Of a DNA stretch of 64,000 nucleotides, positions 1 through 11,838 are shown one piece after another (position 1 is the first letter of the stretch; every line of letters begins with the position of its first letter). The stretch is from Acinetobacter defluvii (GTDB taxonomy: Bacteria > Pseudomonadota > Gammaproteobacteria > Pseudomonadales > Moraxellaceae), in contig NZ_CP029397.2 in NCBI RefSeq assembly GCF_001704615.3, positions 248,001-312,000 of the forward strand. Direction: 5' to 3'. The notes under the pieces are model-generated. The model made no database searches. It was not told where the DNA came from and saw only the letters and a program-made list of their open reading frames with translations. The position numbers and the translations under genes are program-made.

Positions 1-1
1 T

Positions 2-850
<849 letters not shown>

Positions 851-856
851 TGGTAT

Positions 857-919
857 TACCTAACTATCAATCGGTGGTTAGGTACAGTTTTTTTAACTTA
901 ATTTGGTATACACCTAACC
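857..919 (+). promoter_or_regulatory. Attenuator-like alternative hairpins between atpB and atpE
   Basis: TACCTAAC (857-864) pairs perfectly with GTTAGGTA (877-884), and a run of seven T follows at 888-894, giving a terminator-like hairpin. The same central strand, GGTTAGGT (876-883), can instead pair perfectly with ACCTAACC (912-919), just before the atpE ribosome binding site at 923-927. The two hairpins exclude each other. This is seen directly in the sequence; a regulatory role is inference. It may instead be a simple RNA-stability or partial-termination element. Confidence 0.5.
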
Positions 920-924
920 TCTGA

Positions 925-1179
<255 letters not shown>

Positions 1180-1218
1180 TCAGCTTAATTCCTAAATTAA
1201 ACCATTGAGGAATTTGCA

Positions 1219-1689
1219 ATGAATATCAACCTCACATTGATTGGCCAAGCGATTGCATTTGCGATTTTTGTCGCATTCTGCATGAAATTTGTATGGCCAC
1301 CACTAATCAATGCGATTAGTGAGCGTCAGCGTCGTATCGCTGATGGCTTAAATGCTGCTGAAAAAGCAAAAGCTGACCTTGCCGATGCGCAAGCTCAAGT
1401 GAAGCAAGAAATTGATGCAGCAAAAGCACAAGCGGCTCAATTGATCGAACAAGCGAACCGTCGTGCAGCACAATTGGTTGAAGAGGCACGCACTCAAGCA
1501 TCTGCTGAGGGCGAGCGTATTCGTCAACAAGCGAAAGAGTCTGTTGATCAAGAAATCAATTCTGCACGTGAAGAATTACGTCAACAAGTTGCTGCTCTTG
1601 CAGTTGCTGGTGCAGAGAAAATTCTGAACCAACAAGTTGACGCAGAAGCTCATAATGCCATGCTGAATCAGCTGGCTGCTAAACTTTAA
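1219..1689 (+). CDS. atpF: ATP synthase Fo subunit b
   Basis: Peripheral-stalk subunit b, 156 residues, the normal length for proteobacteria. One N-terminal membrane helix (about residues 5-24) leads into a long Ala/Gln/Glu/Lys-rich helix that forms the dimeric coiled-coil stator and ends at the contact with the delta subunit. It lies 39 bases after atpE with a TTGAGGAA ribosome binding site, and 11 bases before atpH. Confidence 0.98.
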   Translation: MNINLTLIGQAIAFAIFVAFCMKFVWPPLINAISERQRRIADGLNAAEKAKADLADAQAQVKQEIDAAKAQAAQLIEQANRRAAQLVEEARTQASAEGERIRQQAKESVDQEINSAREELRQQVAALAVAGAEKILNQQVDAEAHNAMLNQLAAKL

Positions 1690-1700
1690 GAGAGGCGAAT

Positions 1701-2237
1701 ATGGCTGAACTCTTGACGTTGGCACGCCCGTACGCTAAAGCAGCTTTTGCTTATGCATCTGAACAAAATGCAACTGACGTTTGGTCAAATGCATTACAGA
1801 TGTTAAGTGCTGCGGTGCAAGACGAAGCATTTTCCGCTTATTTAAATCGCCCTGAGCTGACTCCTACTGAACAAGTAGGTGTGTTCTCTAAACTTTTAGG
1901 TGATGTACAAACGACGCAAGTGTCAAACTTTTTGACTTTACTTGCTGAAAATGATCGTTTGCTTCTTCTTCCTGAAATTGCTGAAGAATACGAACAGCTT
2001 AAATCACAGAATAACAATACTGTTGATGTTGTAATTGAATCGGCTTTTCCGCTTGATTCAGTACAAGAACAAAAACTTGCACATGCACTTGAAAAACGTT
2101 TTAACAGTGCTGTGAAAGTAACAGTGGAAGTCAACCCAGCTTTAATCGCTGGTGTTGTTATTCGTGCAGGCGACCAAGTGATAGATGATTCTGCGCTTAA
2201 CAAGCTTGAAAAAATGCGGACTCGTCTTCTTGCGTAA
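1701..2237 (+). CDS. atpH: ATP synthase F1 subunit delta
   Basis: Delta subunit (OSCP family), 178 residues, which links the peripheral stalk to the top of F1. The N-terminus [19 protein letters not shown] is the typical OSCP helix that binds the alpha subunits. The C-terminal part, with [20 protein letters not shown], is the conserved OSCP signature. It sits in the operon between atpF and atpA. Confidence 0.98.
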   Translation: MAELLTLARPYAKAAFAYASEQNATDVWSNALQMLSAAVQDEAFSAYLNRPELTPTEQVGVFSKLLGDVQTTQVSNFLTLLAENDRLLLLPEIAEEYEQLKSQNNNTVDVVIESAFPLDSVQEQKLAHALEKRFNSAVKVTVEVNPALIAGVVIRAGDQVIDDSALNKLEKMRTRLLA

Positions 2238-2300
2238 TTATTTCTAAAGAATTACAGCGTAAAAGAAGACTGAACTTAAAAAAGATTGAGGTATAGCGCA

Positions 2301-3845
2301 ATGCAACAACTGAATCCATCCGAGATCAGTGCGCTCATTAAACAGCGTATCGGCGATCTGGACACCAGCGCGACCGCTAAGAACGAAGGAACCATTGTTA
2401 TGGTTTCCGACGGTATTGTGCGTATTCACGGCCTTGCGGATGCAATGTACGGTGAAATGATCGAATTCGACGGCGGCTTATACGGTATGGCACTGAACCT
2501 AGAACAGGATTCAGTGGGTGCCGTTGTTTTAGGTAACTACTTAAGCCTTCAAGAAGGTCAAAAAGCACGTTGCACAGGCCGTGTATTAGAAGTTCCAGTT
2601 GGTCCTGAACTTCTAGGTCGTGTCGTAGATGCTTTGGGTAATCCAATTGATGGTAAAGGCCCTATTGATGCAAAACTGACTGATGCTGTTGAAAAAGTAG
2701 CACCAGGCGTAATTTGGCGTCAATCAGTGGATCAACCTGTACAAACTGGTTATAAATCAGTAGATACAATGATCCCTGTGGGGCGTGGTCAACGTGAGTT
2801 GATCATTGGTGACCGTCAGACTGGTAAAACAGCAATGGCGATTGATGCGATCATTGCTCAAAAACAATCAGGTATTAAATGCGTATACGTTGCGATTGGT
2901 CAAAAACAATCAACAATTGCAAACGTTGTGCGTAAGCTTGAAGAAACTGGTGCGATGGCGTACACCACTGTTGTAGCAGCCGCTGCAGCTGATCCTGCAG
3001 CAATGCAGTATTTAGCTCCATATGCTGGTTGTACAATGGGTGAGTACTTCCGTGACCGTGGTGAAGATGCGCTTATCATTTATGATGACTTGTCTAAACA
3101 AGCGGTTGCTTATCGTCAAATTTCATTGCTTCTTCGTCGTCCACCAGGTCGTGAAGCTTATCCAGGTGACGTGTTCTATCTTCATTCACGTCTACTTGAA
3201 CGTGCTTCTCGTGTATCTGCTGACTATGTTGAGAAATTCACGAATGGTGAAGTTAAAGGTCAAACTGGTTCTTTAACTGCATTACCAATCATTGAAACTC
3301 AAGCGGGTGACGTATCTGCATTCGTACCAACCAACGTAATTTCGATTACTGACGGTCAGATCTTCTTAGAAACATCATTATTCAACGCAGGTATTCGTCC
3401 TGCTGTGAACGCGGGTATCTCTGTATCACGTGTTGGTGGTTCTGCGCAAACGAAGATCATCAAAAAATTGTCTGGTGGTATCCGTACCGCTTTAGCGCAA
3501 TACCGTGAATTGGCAGCGTTTGCTCAGTTTGCTTCTGACCTTGATGAAGCAACACGTAAGCAACTTGAACATGGTCAACGTGTAACTGAACTTATGAAGC
3601 AAAAACAATATGCTCCATATTCAATTGCAGACCAAGCTGTATCAGTATATGCATCTAACGAAGGCTATATGGCTGACGTTGAAGTGAAGAAAATCGTAGA
3701 CTTCGATACTGCGTTAATTTCTTACTTCCGTGCAGAACATGCTGCGTTAATGCAACAAATCGATGAAACTGGTGATTGGAACAAAGACATCGAAGCTGCA
3801 TTCAAAGCAGGTATTGAAAGCTTTAAAGCGACTCAAACTTACTAA
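2301..3845 (+). CDS. atpA: ATP synthase F1 subunit alpha
   Basis: Alpha subunit, 514 residues, which forms the F1 hexamer with beta and carries the non-catalytic nucleotide sites. The Walker A motif GDRQTGKTA is at about residues 169-177, followed by the alpha signature around [22 protein letters not shown] chose the ATG at 2301 because it has a GAGGT ribosome binding site at 2288-2292 and gives the standard [11 protein letters not shown]-terminus. An in-frame TTG at 2286 would add five residues and has no such support. Confidence 0.98.
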   Translation: MQQLNPSEISALIKQRIGDLDTSATAKNEGTIVMVSDGIVRIHGLADAMYGEMIEFDGGLYGMALNLEQDSVGAVVLGNYLSLQEGQKARCTGRVLEVPVGPELLGRVVDALGNPIDGKGPIDAKLTDAVEKVAPGVIWRQSVDQPVQTGYKSVDTMIPVGRGQRELIIGDRQTGKTAMAIDAIIAQKQSGIKCVYVAIGQKQSTIANVVRKLEETGAMAYTTVVAAAAADPAAMQYLAPYAGCTMGEYFRDRGEDALIIYDDLSKQAVAYRQISLLLRRPPGREAYPGDVFYLHSRLLERASRVSADYVEKFTNGEVKGQTGSLTALPIIETQAGDVSAFVPTNVISITDGQIFLETSLFNAGIRPAVNAGISVSRVGGSAQTKIIKKLSGGIRTALAQYRELAAFAQFASDLDEATRKQLEHGQRVTELMKQKQYAPYSIADQAVSVYASNEGYMADVEVKKIVDFDTALISYFRAEHAALMQQIDETGDWNKDIEAAFKAGIESFKATQTY

Positions 3846-3917
3846 GATTCAATGAGATTGAATCTAGTTAAGGTTTGGTTCACGGATCAACCTTCGGAAG
3901 CTCGAAAGGGCTTTCGA
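3845..3917 (+). promoter_or_regulatory. Three consecutive hairpins between atpA and atpG
   Basis: Directly after the atpA stop come a perfect 9-bp inverted repeat with a 3-base loop (3845-3853 with 3857-3865), a 6-bp repeat AAGGTT/AACCTT (3870-3875 with 3889-3894), and TCGAAAG/CTTTCGA (3902-3908 with 3911-3917). None is followed by a T run. They probably affect mRNA stability or separate processing of the atpA and atpG cistrons. Function is inferred. Confidence 0.4.
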
Positions 3918-3933
3918 ATACTAGGTTAAGCGT

Positions 3934-4803
3934 ATGGCAAATTTAAAAGAAATTCGCGCCAAAGTAGCTAGTATCAAGAGCACGCAGAAAATTACTCGCG
4001 CGATGCAAATGGTAGCAGCTTCTAAGATGCGTCGTGCGCAAGAGCGCATGGCTCAGGGCCGTCCGTATGCCGAAAATATGCACCGTGTAATTGCTCATTT
4101 GGTACAAGCGAATCCTGAATATAAACATCGTTATATGGTTGAACGTCCTGTAAAACGCGTTGGCTATATCATTGTGTCTTCAGATCGTGGTCTTGCTGGT
4201 GGTTTGAACATTAACTTGTTCAAAAAAGTGGTCAAACACGTCCAAGAGCAACAAGAGCAGTCAATTGAAGTTCAATTTGCTTTGATTGGTCAAAAAGCGG
4301 TTGCGTTTTTTAAAAACTACGGCGGTAAGGTACTTGGTGCGACAACACAAGTTGGTGATGCTCCAAGTCTTGAACAGTTAACTGGTTCTGTACAGGTGAT
4401 GTTAGACGCGTTTGATAAAGGCGAATTAGATCGTATTTATCTAGTGTCAAACGGCTTTGTCAATGCCATGACTCAAAATCAAAAGATCGAACAACTTGTT
4501 CCTTTGGCTGCGGCTGATACAAGTGAGGATCTAAACCGTCAATACGGTTGGGATTATCTCTATGAACCAGAAGCTGAAGAGCTTTTAAATGGTTTATTGG
4601 TTCGTTACATCGAGTCGATGGTGTATCAAGGTGTGATTGAAAACATCGCATGTGAGCAATCTGCACGTATGGTAGCAATGAAAGCTGCAACGGATAACGC
4701 AGGTGAGCTTATCAAGAGCCTACAACTCATTTATAACAAGCTGCGTCAAGCCGCGATTACTCAGGAAATTTCTGAGATCGTTGGTGGTGCCGCTGCCGTT
4801 TAA
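3934..4803 (+). CDS. atpG: ATP synthase F1 subunit gamma
   Basis: Gamma subunit, 289 residues, the rotating central stalk. The N-terminal helix ([20 protein letters not shown]...[14 protein letters not shown]) and the C-terminal helix ([15 protein letters not shown]) form the coiled coil that turns inside the alpha3beta3 barrel. The middle segment [16 protein letters not shown] is a family signature. It is separated from atpA by an 88-base structured spacer, longer than most gaps in this operon. Confidence 0.98.
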   Translation: MANLKEIRAKVASIKSTQKITRAMQMVAASKMRRAQERMAQGRPYAENMHRVIAHLVQANPEYKHRYMVERPVKRVGYIIVSSDRGLAGGLNINLFKKVVKHVQEQQEQSIEVQFALIGQKAVAFFKNYGGKVLGATTQVGDAPSLEQLTGSVQVMLDAFDKGELDRIYLVSNGFVNAMTQNQKIEQLVPLAAADTSEDLNRQYGWDYLYEPEAEELLNGLLVRYIESMVYQGVIENIACEQSARMVAMKAATDNAGELIKSLQLIYNKLRQAAITQEISEIVGGAAAV

Positions 4804-4814
4804 CATTATTTTGA

Positions 4815-6224
<1,410 letters not shown>

Positions 6225-6250
6225 TTAGTTCCCTAATTTAGGAGATTCTC

Positions 6251-6670
6251 ATGTCTACGATGCAATGTGACGTTGTAAGTGTAAAAGAGTCTTTGTACTC
6301 AGGCACTGTAACAATGCTAATCGCAAAAGGTGCTGGTGGTGAGTTAGGTATTATGCCTGGTCATGCACCGCTAGTGACTTTGCTTAAGCCGGGTGCAATT
6401 CGCGTTCTGCTTGAGAACGGTACAGAAGAGTTAATCTATGTATCTGGTGGTGTACTTGAAGTTCAACCGCATGTGGTTACGGTTCTAGCAGATACTGCTG
6501 TCCGTGCTGAAAACTTAGATGAAGCGGCAATTATTGAAGCACGTAAAAATGCTGAACAATTGCTTGCAAATCAAAAGAGCGACTTGGACTCAGCTGCTGC
6601 TTTGGCTGCACTTGCAGAAACTGCTGCACAGTTGGAAACCATCCGCAAAATCAAAAACCGTGCAATGTAA
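6251..6670 (+). CDS. atpC: ATP synthase F1 subunit epsilon
   Basis: Epsilon subunit, 139 residues, which joins the gamma shaft to the c-ring and can inhibit ATP hydrolysis. It has an N-terminal beta-barrel containing GELGIMPGHAPLVTLLKPG and a C-terminal helical hairpin rich in Ala, Glu and Leu. Last gene of the operon; an intrinsic terminator starts 20 bases after the stop. Confidence 0.98.
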   Translation: MSTMQCDVVSVKESLYSGTVTMLIAKGAGGELGIMPGHAPLVTLLKPGAIRVLLENGTEELIYVSGGVLEVQPHVVTVLADTAVRAENLDEAAIIEARKNAEQLLANQKSDLDSAAALAALAETAAQLETIRKIKNRAM

Positions 6671-6690
6671 TTGTTGGTTTGAGATTAAAG

Positions 6691-6714
6691 AACCGTCCGA
6701 AAGGGCGGTTTTTT
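6691..6714 (+). terminator. Terminator of the atp operon
   Basis: AACCGTCC (6691-6698) pairs with GGGCGGTT (6703-6710) through a GAAA loop with one G-T wobble, and a T run follows. Classic rho-independent terminator. Confidence 0.92.
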
Positions 6715-6880
6715 ATGGTTTATAGAAAATCTTTCTGTAATTGCTGAGTCATTTTTTAAACATGCTTCAAATCATAAAGACAATCTCACTTGAAAATGTC
6801 AAAGTTGTACCGCTAAAGTTGCATTGGACGCTGAGACGTTTACACGTATTTTAGAAGAAAGTCTAAAAGTAAAATAGATT

Positions 6881-7171
6881 ATGATGAAATTGATTGAACA
6901 ACAAGCACAATTTTGGGAATTGTATCAGGATGATGCACAGTATTATTTTGCTATTGCCATCGACATGAGCTCGGTGGTGTCCTGCTGGTATATTCATTTA
7001 GATGCGAAAGATGAGTTGTTGTATCAAGAAAATGGACGACAATTTTTAGAAGATTTTGCACAAGAAATCGTTCAACAAAGCTATCGTGGTGATTTTTCAT
7101 TTTTAGAACAACGTGAGGTTTCTGAACAGATTCAACAAGCAATGCAACAAGCGTTTAAAGCACAAAACTAA
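6881..7171 (+). CDS. Hypothetical protein, 96 residues
   Basis: I do not recognise a named family. It is a small, acidic, Gln-rich soluble protein with no signal peptide or membrane helix. The pattern FWELYQDDAQYYFAIAIDMSSVV suggests a compact alpha/beta fold. ATG at 6881 is followed directly by a second ATG at 6884, and either may start; no strong ribosome binding site is visible. It is a single gene between the atp terminator and a convergent hairpin at 7200-7228. Coding-like composition makes it probably real. Confidence 0.6.
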   Translation: MMKLIEQQAQFWELYQDDAQYYFAIAIDMSSVVSCWYIHLDAKDELLYQENGRQFLEDFAQEIVQQSYRGDFSFLEQREVSEQIQQAMQQAFKAQN

Positions 7172-7199
7172 GTTTAGAATTTAAAAATATTATGAAAAC

Positions 7200-7228
7200 A
7201 GGATATTCAGCATTGCAGCGAATATCCT
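7200..7228. terminator. Convergent hairpin between two genes
   Basis: AGGATATTC (7200-7208) pairs perfectly with GAATATCCT (7220-7228). It lies between a plus-strand stop (7171) and a minus-strand stop (7263), with modest T runs on both sides, so it could serve both genes. Confidence 0.6.
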
Positions 7229-7262
7229 ATTTAAAAGAAAATTAATTTGGAGGTGATGAAAA

Positions 7263-7886
7263 TTAACTATTTTGACTGTCTGTAGACCCACCTTTAGGAA
7301 TCATCATCCCTGCCAGTTTGATCATTTCAGATTGGATTGTTCCCATTTGTTTTTCGATTTTATCAAAATCAATTTTTGTAAAATCAACTTCACCATTTAA
7401 CAGTGCAGAGTTTAAAACTTGTTTATTCGCTGATAAGACTTGTTGACGCATATTGTCGATTTCTTGACTTTTTAAATCCAAAGAAATCAATGCAGTATTA
7501 AAACCTTGTAACTCGCGACTTAAACTTTTGGCTGTTTCTTGTAGCTGTTGTTGGTCTTTGTTATTGATTGCAGTCTGTAAGTCAGTTTGTGCTTGTTGTA
7601 ATTTCTCGATGTATGTTCCTGTTTTAAGCTGAACATCGGCAACATCACGTGCAATATAAAACATATTGCCACTTTTTAAATTTTGATTATTTTGGACTTG
7701 TGTAGCTTCGGTTTCAACTTCTGTTGCTAAGGTGGTATTTTGATTGGATTTATTTTGTGAGGTTTCAGCTTGTTCAAACGGTTCAGTATGTTGTTGTGGT
7801 TCAGCAGCTTGATTACAGCCAAGTAGAAGCATGCCTGAGCTAAAAATAATAAACGGAAGCAAAGCACCTTGAAGTAGCTTTTTCAT
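7263..7886 (-). CDS. Predicted lipoprotein, Gln/Asn-rich
   Basis: Secreted lipoprotein of unknown function, 207 residues from the chosen ATG at 7886. A charged MKK start and a hydrophobic stretch lead to the lipobox LLLGC with the lipidated cysteine at residue 24. A low-complexity Gln/Glu/Thr/Asn linker follows, then a helical region rich in Gln and Leu (about residues 85-185), likely a coiled coil. An in-frame start 12 codons upstream (7922) would place charged residues before the signal and is less likely. Probably faces the periplasm. Function not assigned. Confidence 0.75.
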   Translation of the reverse strand: MKKLLQGALLPFIIFSSGMLLLGCNQAAEPQQHTEPFEQAETSQNKSNQNTTLATEVETEATQVQNNQNLKSGNMFYIARDVADVQLKTGTYIEKLQQAQTDLQTAINNKDQQQLQETAKSLSRELQGFNTALISLDLKSQEIDNMRQQVLSANKQVLNSALLNGEVDFTKIDFDKIEKQMGTIQSEMIKLAGMMIPKGGSTDSQNS

Positions 7887-8011
7887 AACATCCAAATCCA
7901 ACAATAATCTTATGATTTTCAATATAAAACTGAATTATGGATAAAGATAGGATTGTTGCAAATGAATAACAGTTGATTACTCTATTTATATTTTTAGTAT
8001 TTTAAGTGGAT

Positions 8012-8037
8012 AAAAAGATGACCGTAGTCATCTTTTT
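8012..8037 (-). terminator. Terminator after the glutathione peroxidase gene
   Basis: An 11-bp perfect stem, AAAAAGATGAC (8012-8022) with GTCATCTTTTT (8027-8037), has a 4-base loop and T runs on both strands. It lies 14 bases past the minus-strand stop at 8052. Confidence 0.85.
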
Positions 8038-8051
8038 GAGTATGCGAGTAA

Positions 8052-8600
8052 TTATGCTTTAGCAAGTTCCGCTTCGATGGCTTGTACAATACGTGGGTCA
8101 TCGGCGGTAATATCTGGGGCGAAACGTGCCACGATTTCACCATGTTTATTGACTAAGAATTTTTCAAAGTTCCACAATACTTCTGGTTTTGGATTTGGCG
8201 TTAAACCATAGTCCACCAAGTCTTTCCACCATGGACCTTCCCCGATACGTTCAGGAATAGCGTGAATCAAGGTGTCGTATAGTGGGTGTTTGTCATCCCC
8301 TGCCACTGAGATTTTGGTAAAAAGTGGAAAATGTACATCGTAGGTTAGTGCGCAAAACTGTTGAATCTCCTCATTTGTGCCCGGCTCTTGTGCTAAGAAA
8401 TTGTTGGCAGGGAAGCCTAGAATCTCCAAACCTTGCTGTTTTTTATCTTGATAGAGTTTTTCTAAACCTTCGTATTGTGGTGTTAATCCACATTTCGATG
8501 CAACATTGACCAATAAAAGGACTTTGCCTTGGTATTGGTTTAAGGTGACATCTTCACCGTGAATGGTTTTGACAGGAATATCGTAAACAGATACGCTCAT
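8052..8600 (-). CDS. Glutathione peroxidase family protein
   Basis: Thiol peroxidase of the GPx/BtuE family, 182 residues, which reduces hydrogen or lipid peroxides in the cytoplasm. The peroxidatic cysteine is Cys37 in NVASKCGLT (cysteine, not selenocysteine). The second family motif reads GFPANNFLAQEPG where E. coli BtuE has a Cys-Asn-Gln segment, so the usual Gln and resolving Cys at that point are absent. The WNFEKF motif, with its catalytic Trp and Asn, is intact. Single-gene unit with its own terminator. In vivo many such enzymes use thioredoxin, which I infer rather than see. Confidence 0.9.
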   Translation of the reverse strand: MSVSVYDIPVKTIHGEDVTLNQYQGKVLLLVNVASKCGLTPQYEGLEKLYQDKKQQGLEILGFPANNFLAQEPGTNEEIQQFCALTYDVHFPLFTKISVAGDDKHPLYDTLIHAIPERIGEGPWWKDLVDYGLTPNPKPEVLWNFEKFLVNKHGEIVARFAPDITADDPRIVQAIEAELAKA

Positions 8601-8703
8601 GTGGTTGTCCTAAATTTATTTTCAAAAATATCATGCTGTAATGTTGTAGCGATTATTCTCAATTTCAGCAAGATCTAATGATTAGAATCATACAATTTAA
8701 GAC

Positions 8704-8735
8704 AAAAAAAAGCAGATCTAATGATCTGCTTTTTT
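8704..8735 (-). terminator. Terminator of the porin-like gene
   Basis: AGCAGATC (8711-8718) pairs with GATCTGCT (8723-8730), extended by A and T tracts on each side. It starts 29 bases past the minus-strand stop at 8764. Confidence 0.85.
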
Positions 8736-8763
8736 CAGAATTAACTCTATGAAAGACTCATTC

Positions 8764-9636
8764 TTAGAAACGGAATTTTGCATTCACACCAACAGTTTGG
8801 GTGTCATTCGCAGCTTTAGAGTTTGCATTTACGTAGCTTGCACCCACTGCAATTGCAGGTGTGATGAAATAATTTACGTTTGCGCCCCAAGCCGAATCAG
8901 GTGTAGCGTCAAAGCTAGATTCTGCATAAGATGCACCCACACTTAACTGCGGGTTCAAATATAAATCAGTTTTTAATTGATACGCAGTATCATCACCATA
9001 AACGATACCTGTTTCAAAACCAACTGCCATATTGGTACCATCGATGTTGCCTACATATTTAGTACGTGCAGTTAAAGCATCTTGGTCTTCACCAATAGTA
9101 GCTGCTTCTGCAACAGCTTTTGCAACACCATTGCTCATGACATTGAATGCATCAAGCGCAGTTTGATCTGCAACACTTGTATAACCCACAGCTACCAAGA
9201 AGTTTTTAGTCGCAAGCGCACCAACTTCTAAGGCATAACGGTCACCATTGTCGTCAGTACGATTTTGATTTTTGCTGTCTAAAATCGTGTGGCTATAAGC
9301 AGCACTTGCATAAACGGGTACAAATTTTGTTGGAAGATATGCTTCCGCTTTAGCACCAAAATTATGTGCGATGATGTCCACACCATTTGAACCCACTTCG
9401 CCATAGTTATAAGCAAGCGAAACGTTAGAAGCCTGGTTTAAAAATGCAGCTTCAGCCAATGGACCTTTTGAAGCGTCAACATCTTTTAGGTAAACAGTCG
9501 CTTGAATACCACCTGTAAAATCTTTGTCATTTACAGTTGTATCGATGTATTCAGATTGACCTTGAACTTCAAATTGATACGCTTGAGCACCGGTCATGGC
9601 TAATAGTAAAGCAGTGGCTAAACCGAGTTTTTTCAT
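8764..9636 (-). CDS. Putative outer-membrane porin
   Basis: Outer-membrane beta-barrel protein of 290 residues. A signal peptide (MKKLGLATALLLAMTGAQA) is followed by YQFEVQGQSEYID. Alternating hydrophobic strands run through the protein, including AVGASYVNANSK and VGVNAKFRF, and the C-terminal Phe is the signal for BAM insertion. It resembles proteins annotated as putative porin in Acinetobacter; substrate unknown. I chose the ATG at 9636, which begins the signal peptide, over longer in-frame starts up to 9690. A good promoter lies at 9676-9703 and a terminator follows. Confidence 0.8.
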   Translation of the reverse strand: MKKLGLATALLLAMTGAQAYQFEVQGQSEYIDTTVNDKDFTGGIQATVYLKDVDASKGPLAEAAFLNQASNVSLAYNYGEVGSNGVDIIAHNFGAKAEAYLPTKFVPVYASAAYSHTILDSKNQNRTDDNGDRYALEVGALATKNFLVAVGYTSVADQTALDAFNVMSNGVAKAVAEAATIGEDQDALTARTKYVGNIDGTNMAVGFETGIVYGDDTAYQLKTDLYLNPQLSVGASYAESSFDATPDSAWGANVNYFITPAIAVGASYVNANSKAANDTQTVGVNAKFRF

Positions 9637-9675
9637 AATCATTTCCAGTTGTTGAAATGGGGATAAACTTGCTGC

Positions 9676-9703
9676 ATTGTATTGTAACAATATATTAAGT
9701 CAA
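9676..9703 (-). promoter_or_regulatory. Sigma-70-type promoter of the porin-like gene
   Basis: On the minus strand, TTGACT (9698-9703), a 16-base spacer and TACAAT (9676-9681) match the sigma-70 consensus. They are well placed for the ATG at 9636 and support that start. Confidence 0.65.
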
Positions 9704-10120
9704 TGATGTATAAAGATATTATATTTGATTTGAACAAGTGAAAGTGCTAGAGATTAAAAAACAATCAAATGATTGAGTTAAAGTCAACCGAGTAAAAATA
9801 TCAATCAGAACAATTAACTAAACTATGTAAATCCACAGAATATAGGCTGAAAGTAGTCAAATTACTTTCATATTTTAATTGTTTTTATAGATTGATTTTT
9901 AAAATTTAATTGAAATAATTGATTATTTTGGTTTTGTTTAAATCAGTTGTTAAAATATTTATAAATATATTTATTTGTAAATTTAAAGCCTGTTTTTTGC
10001 AATAAAATGACAAGATGAATGAAAAATGAACATATGAAAAATATAGTGTGATATTCAACATAATTTTAATTTCAGTTGTGATACATTTCAATTCATACTA
10101 AAACAATCGGCTTTACTTTA
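9704..10120. other. AT-rich spacer without recognisable gene
   Basis: Very AT-rich DNA left of the candidate small RNA. A 61-codon minus-strand frame (9906-10091) is composed almost wholly of Ile/Asn/Phe/Lys codons as expected by chance in such sequence, and has no ribosome binding site. I see no protein gene. Confidence 0.5.
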
Positions 10121-10149
10121 TTGATTATTTTTTACATAATTCTTATATC
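10121..10149 (+). promoter_or_regulatory. Possible promoter of an intergenic small RNA
   Basis: TTGATT (10121-10126), a 17-base spacer and TATATC (10144-10149). It lies about 50 bases upstream of an orphan intrinsic terminator, with no protein gene between. Confidence 0.35.
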
Positions 10150-10155
10150 AAATTT

Positions 10156-10229
10156 ATATGACAGATTTGATTAATTTCTCCATGTTTTACTTTTTAATGC
10201 CCAATTTTCCCCAAGATTGGGCTTTTTTT
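10156..10229 (+). ncRNA. Candidate small RNA ending in an orphan terminator
   Basis: The plus strand carries a strong intrinsic terminator: GCCCAAT (10199-10205) pairs with ATTGGGC (10216-10222), followed by seven T. No protein gene lies upstream on this strand. With the promoter-like sequence at 10121-10149 this would give a transcript of about 74 nt. The 5' end is inferred from the promoter guess. It could also be the relic of a lost gene. Confidence 0.35.
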
Positions 10230-10402
10230 GTTTAAATATTGAGTAAATTAATATTTAAAAAATATAAATAATGATGTTCATTTTAAACTTTAAGTTAATA
10301 AATAGCACAATCTAGATTTAGAAATTAAAGGGATAAATTATTTAAATTTTTATTGCTCTATTTTGGTGCAAATAAAAAACACTATCATTTTATTTGGACA
10401 AA

Positions 10403-10513
10403 AAAAATCCCAACTTCTTATCAAAATTGGGATTTTTCGCCAAAATCTTCGGAAAATTTAGAAATTCTGCTGAGGAATATTTCTAAATCGCCCTAATGGA
10501 GTGCATTATGCAC
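10403..10513. repeat. Cluster of three inverted repeats upstream of the OXA gene
   Basis: Three perfect inverted repeats in 110 bases: an 11-bp stem (10403-10413 with 10427-10437) with A and T tracts, which looks like a two-way terminator; a 10-bp stem ATTTAGAAAT (10456-10465) with ATTTCTAAAT (10479-10488), without T run; and the 13-base palindrome GTGCATTATGCAC (10501-10513). The palindrome is placed like a regulator site ahead of the beta-lactamase promoter region, but no regulator is known to me for this gene. Confidence 0.5.
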
Positions 10514-10575
10514 TTAATTGTTGCACTTGTAAATATTTTCTTACATCCTATTTTATAAAACGCTACATTCTTTGA

Positions 10576-11475
<900 letters not shown>

Positions 11476-11489
11476 ATAAAAGCATAGGC

Positions 11490-11522
11490 AAAAAAATGCC
11501 CAGTCGATAGAGGTGACTGGGC
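11490..11522 (-). terminator. Hairpin with T run on the minus strand after the OXA gene
   Basis: GCCCAGTC (11498-11505) pairs perfectly with GACTGGGC (11515-11522), with a seven-A tract on its left, so the T run is on the minus strand. It is too weakly followed by T on the plus strand to be a normal terminator of the OXA gene. It may stop an unrecognised leftward transcript. Confidence 0.4.
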
Positions 11523-11838
11523 TGAAAAGGTATAACAAGAAACTTACAGCGCGATATAGATAAAAATAAGTTATCAATTTAATATGATTAATATATTTGG
11601 TTTTTTGATATATGTAAAACAGAGAATTTTGATTATTAAGATTTGAAAAATCGATAATTGTTTAATGTATCTTAATAAAACTATCTTTTATGCAAAAATA
11701 TTATCCTTTAAATCGTTTATTCTGAGTTTTGTTAAGTATTTCATAATATTTAAATATGTTTTACATTAAGCATCGGCATATTGCTCAGTTTTTGACAGCA
11801 TTTCTCCATCTTTTTACTTAAAGGAAAGCAGTTTCTCA
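11523..11838. other. AT-rich spacer before the diguanylate cyclase
   Basis: No coding frame supported. It holds a leftward sequence beginning CGCTGTAAGTTTCTTG near 11551 that resembles one at about 26889, and the upstream region of the GGDEF gene with a GGA ribosome binding site near 11823. Confidence 0.4.

Noticed and set aside
6761..6876. Possible metal-binding (CxxC) gene remnant: M-L-Q-I-I-K-T-I-S-L-E-N-V followed in another frame by KCQSCTAKV...
   Set aside because: Needs a frameshift, is only about 35 codons, and the rest does not match an HMA domain.
9906..10091. 61-codon minus-strand frame
   Set aside because: Composition is that of random AT-rich DNA, with no ribosome binding site or recognisable motif.
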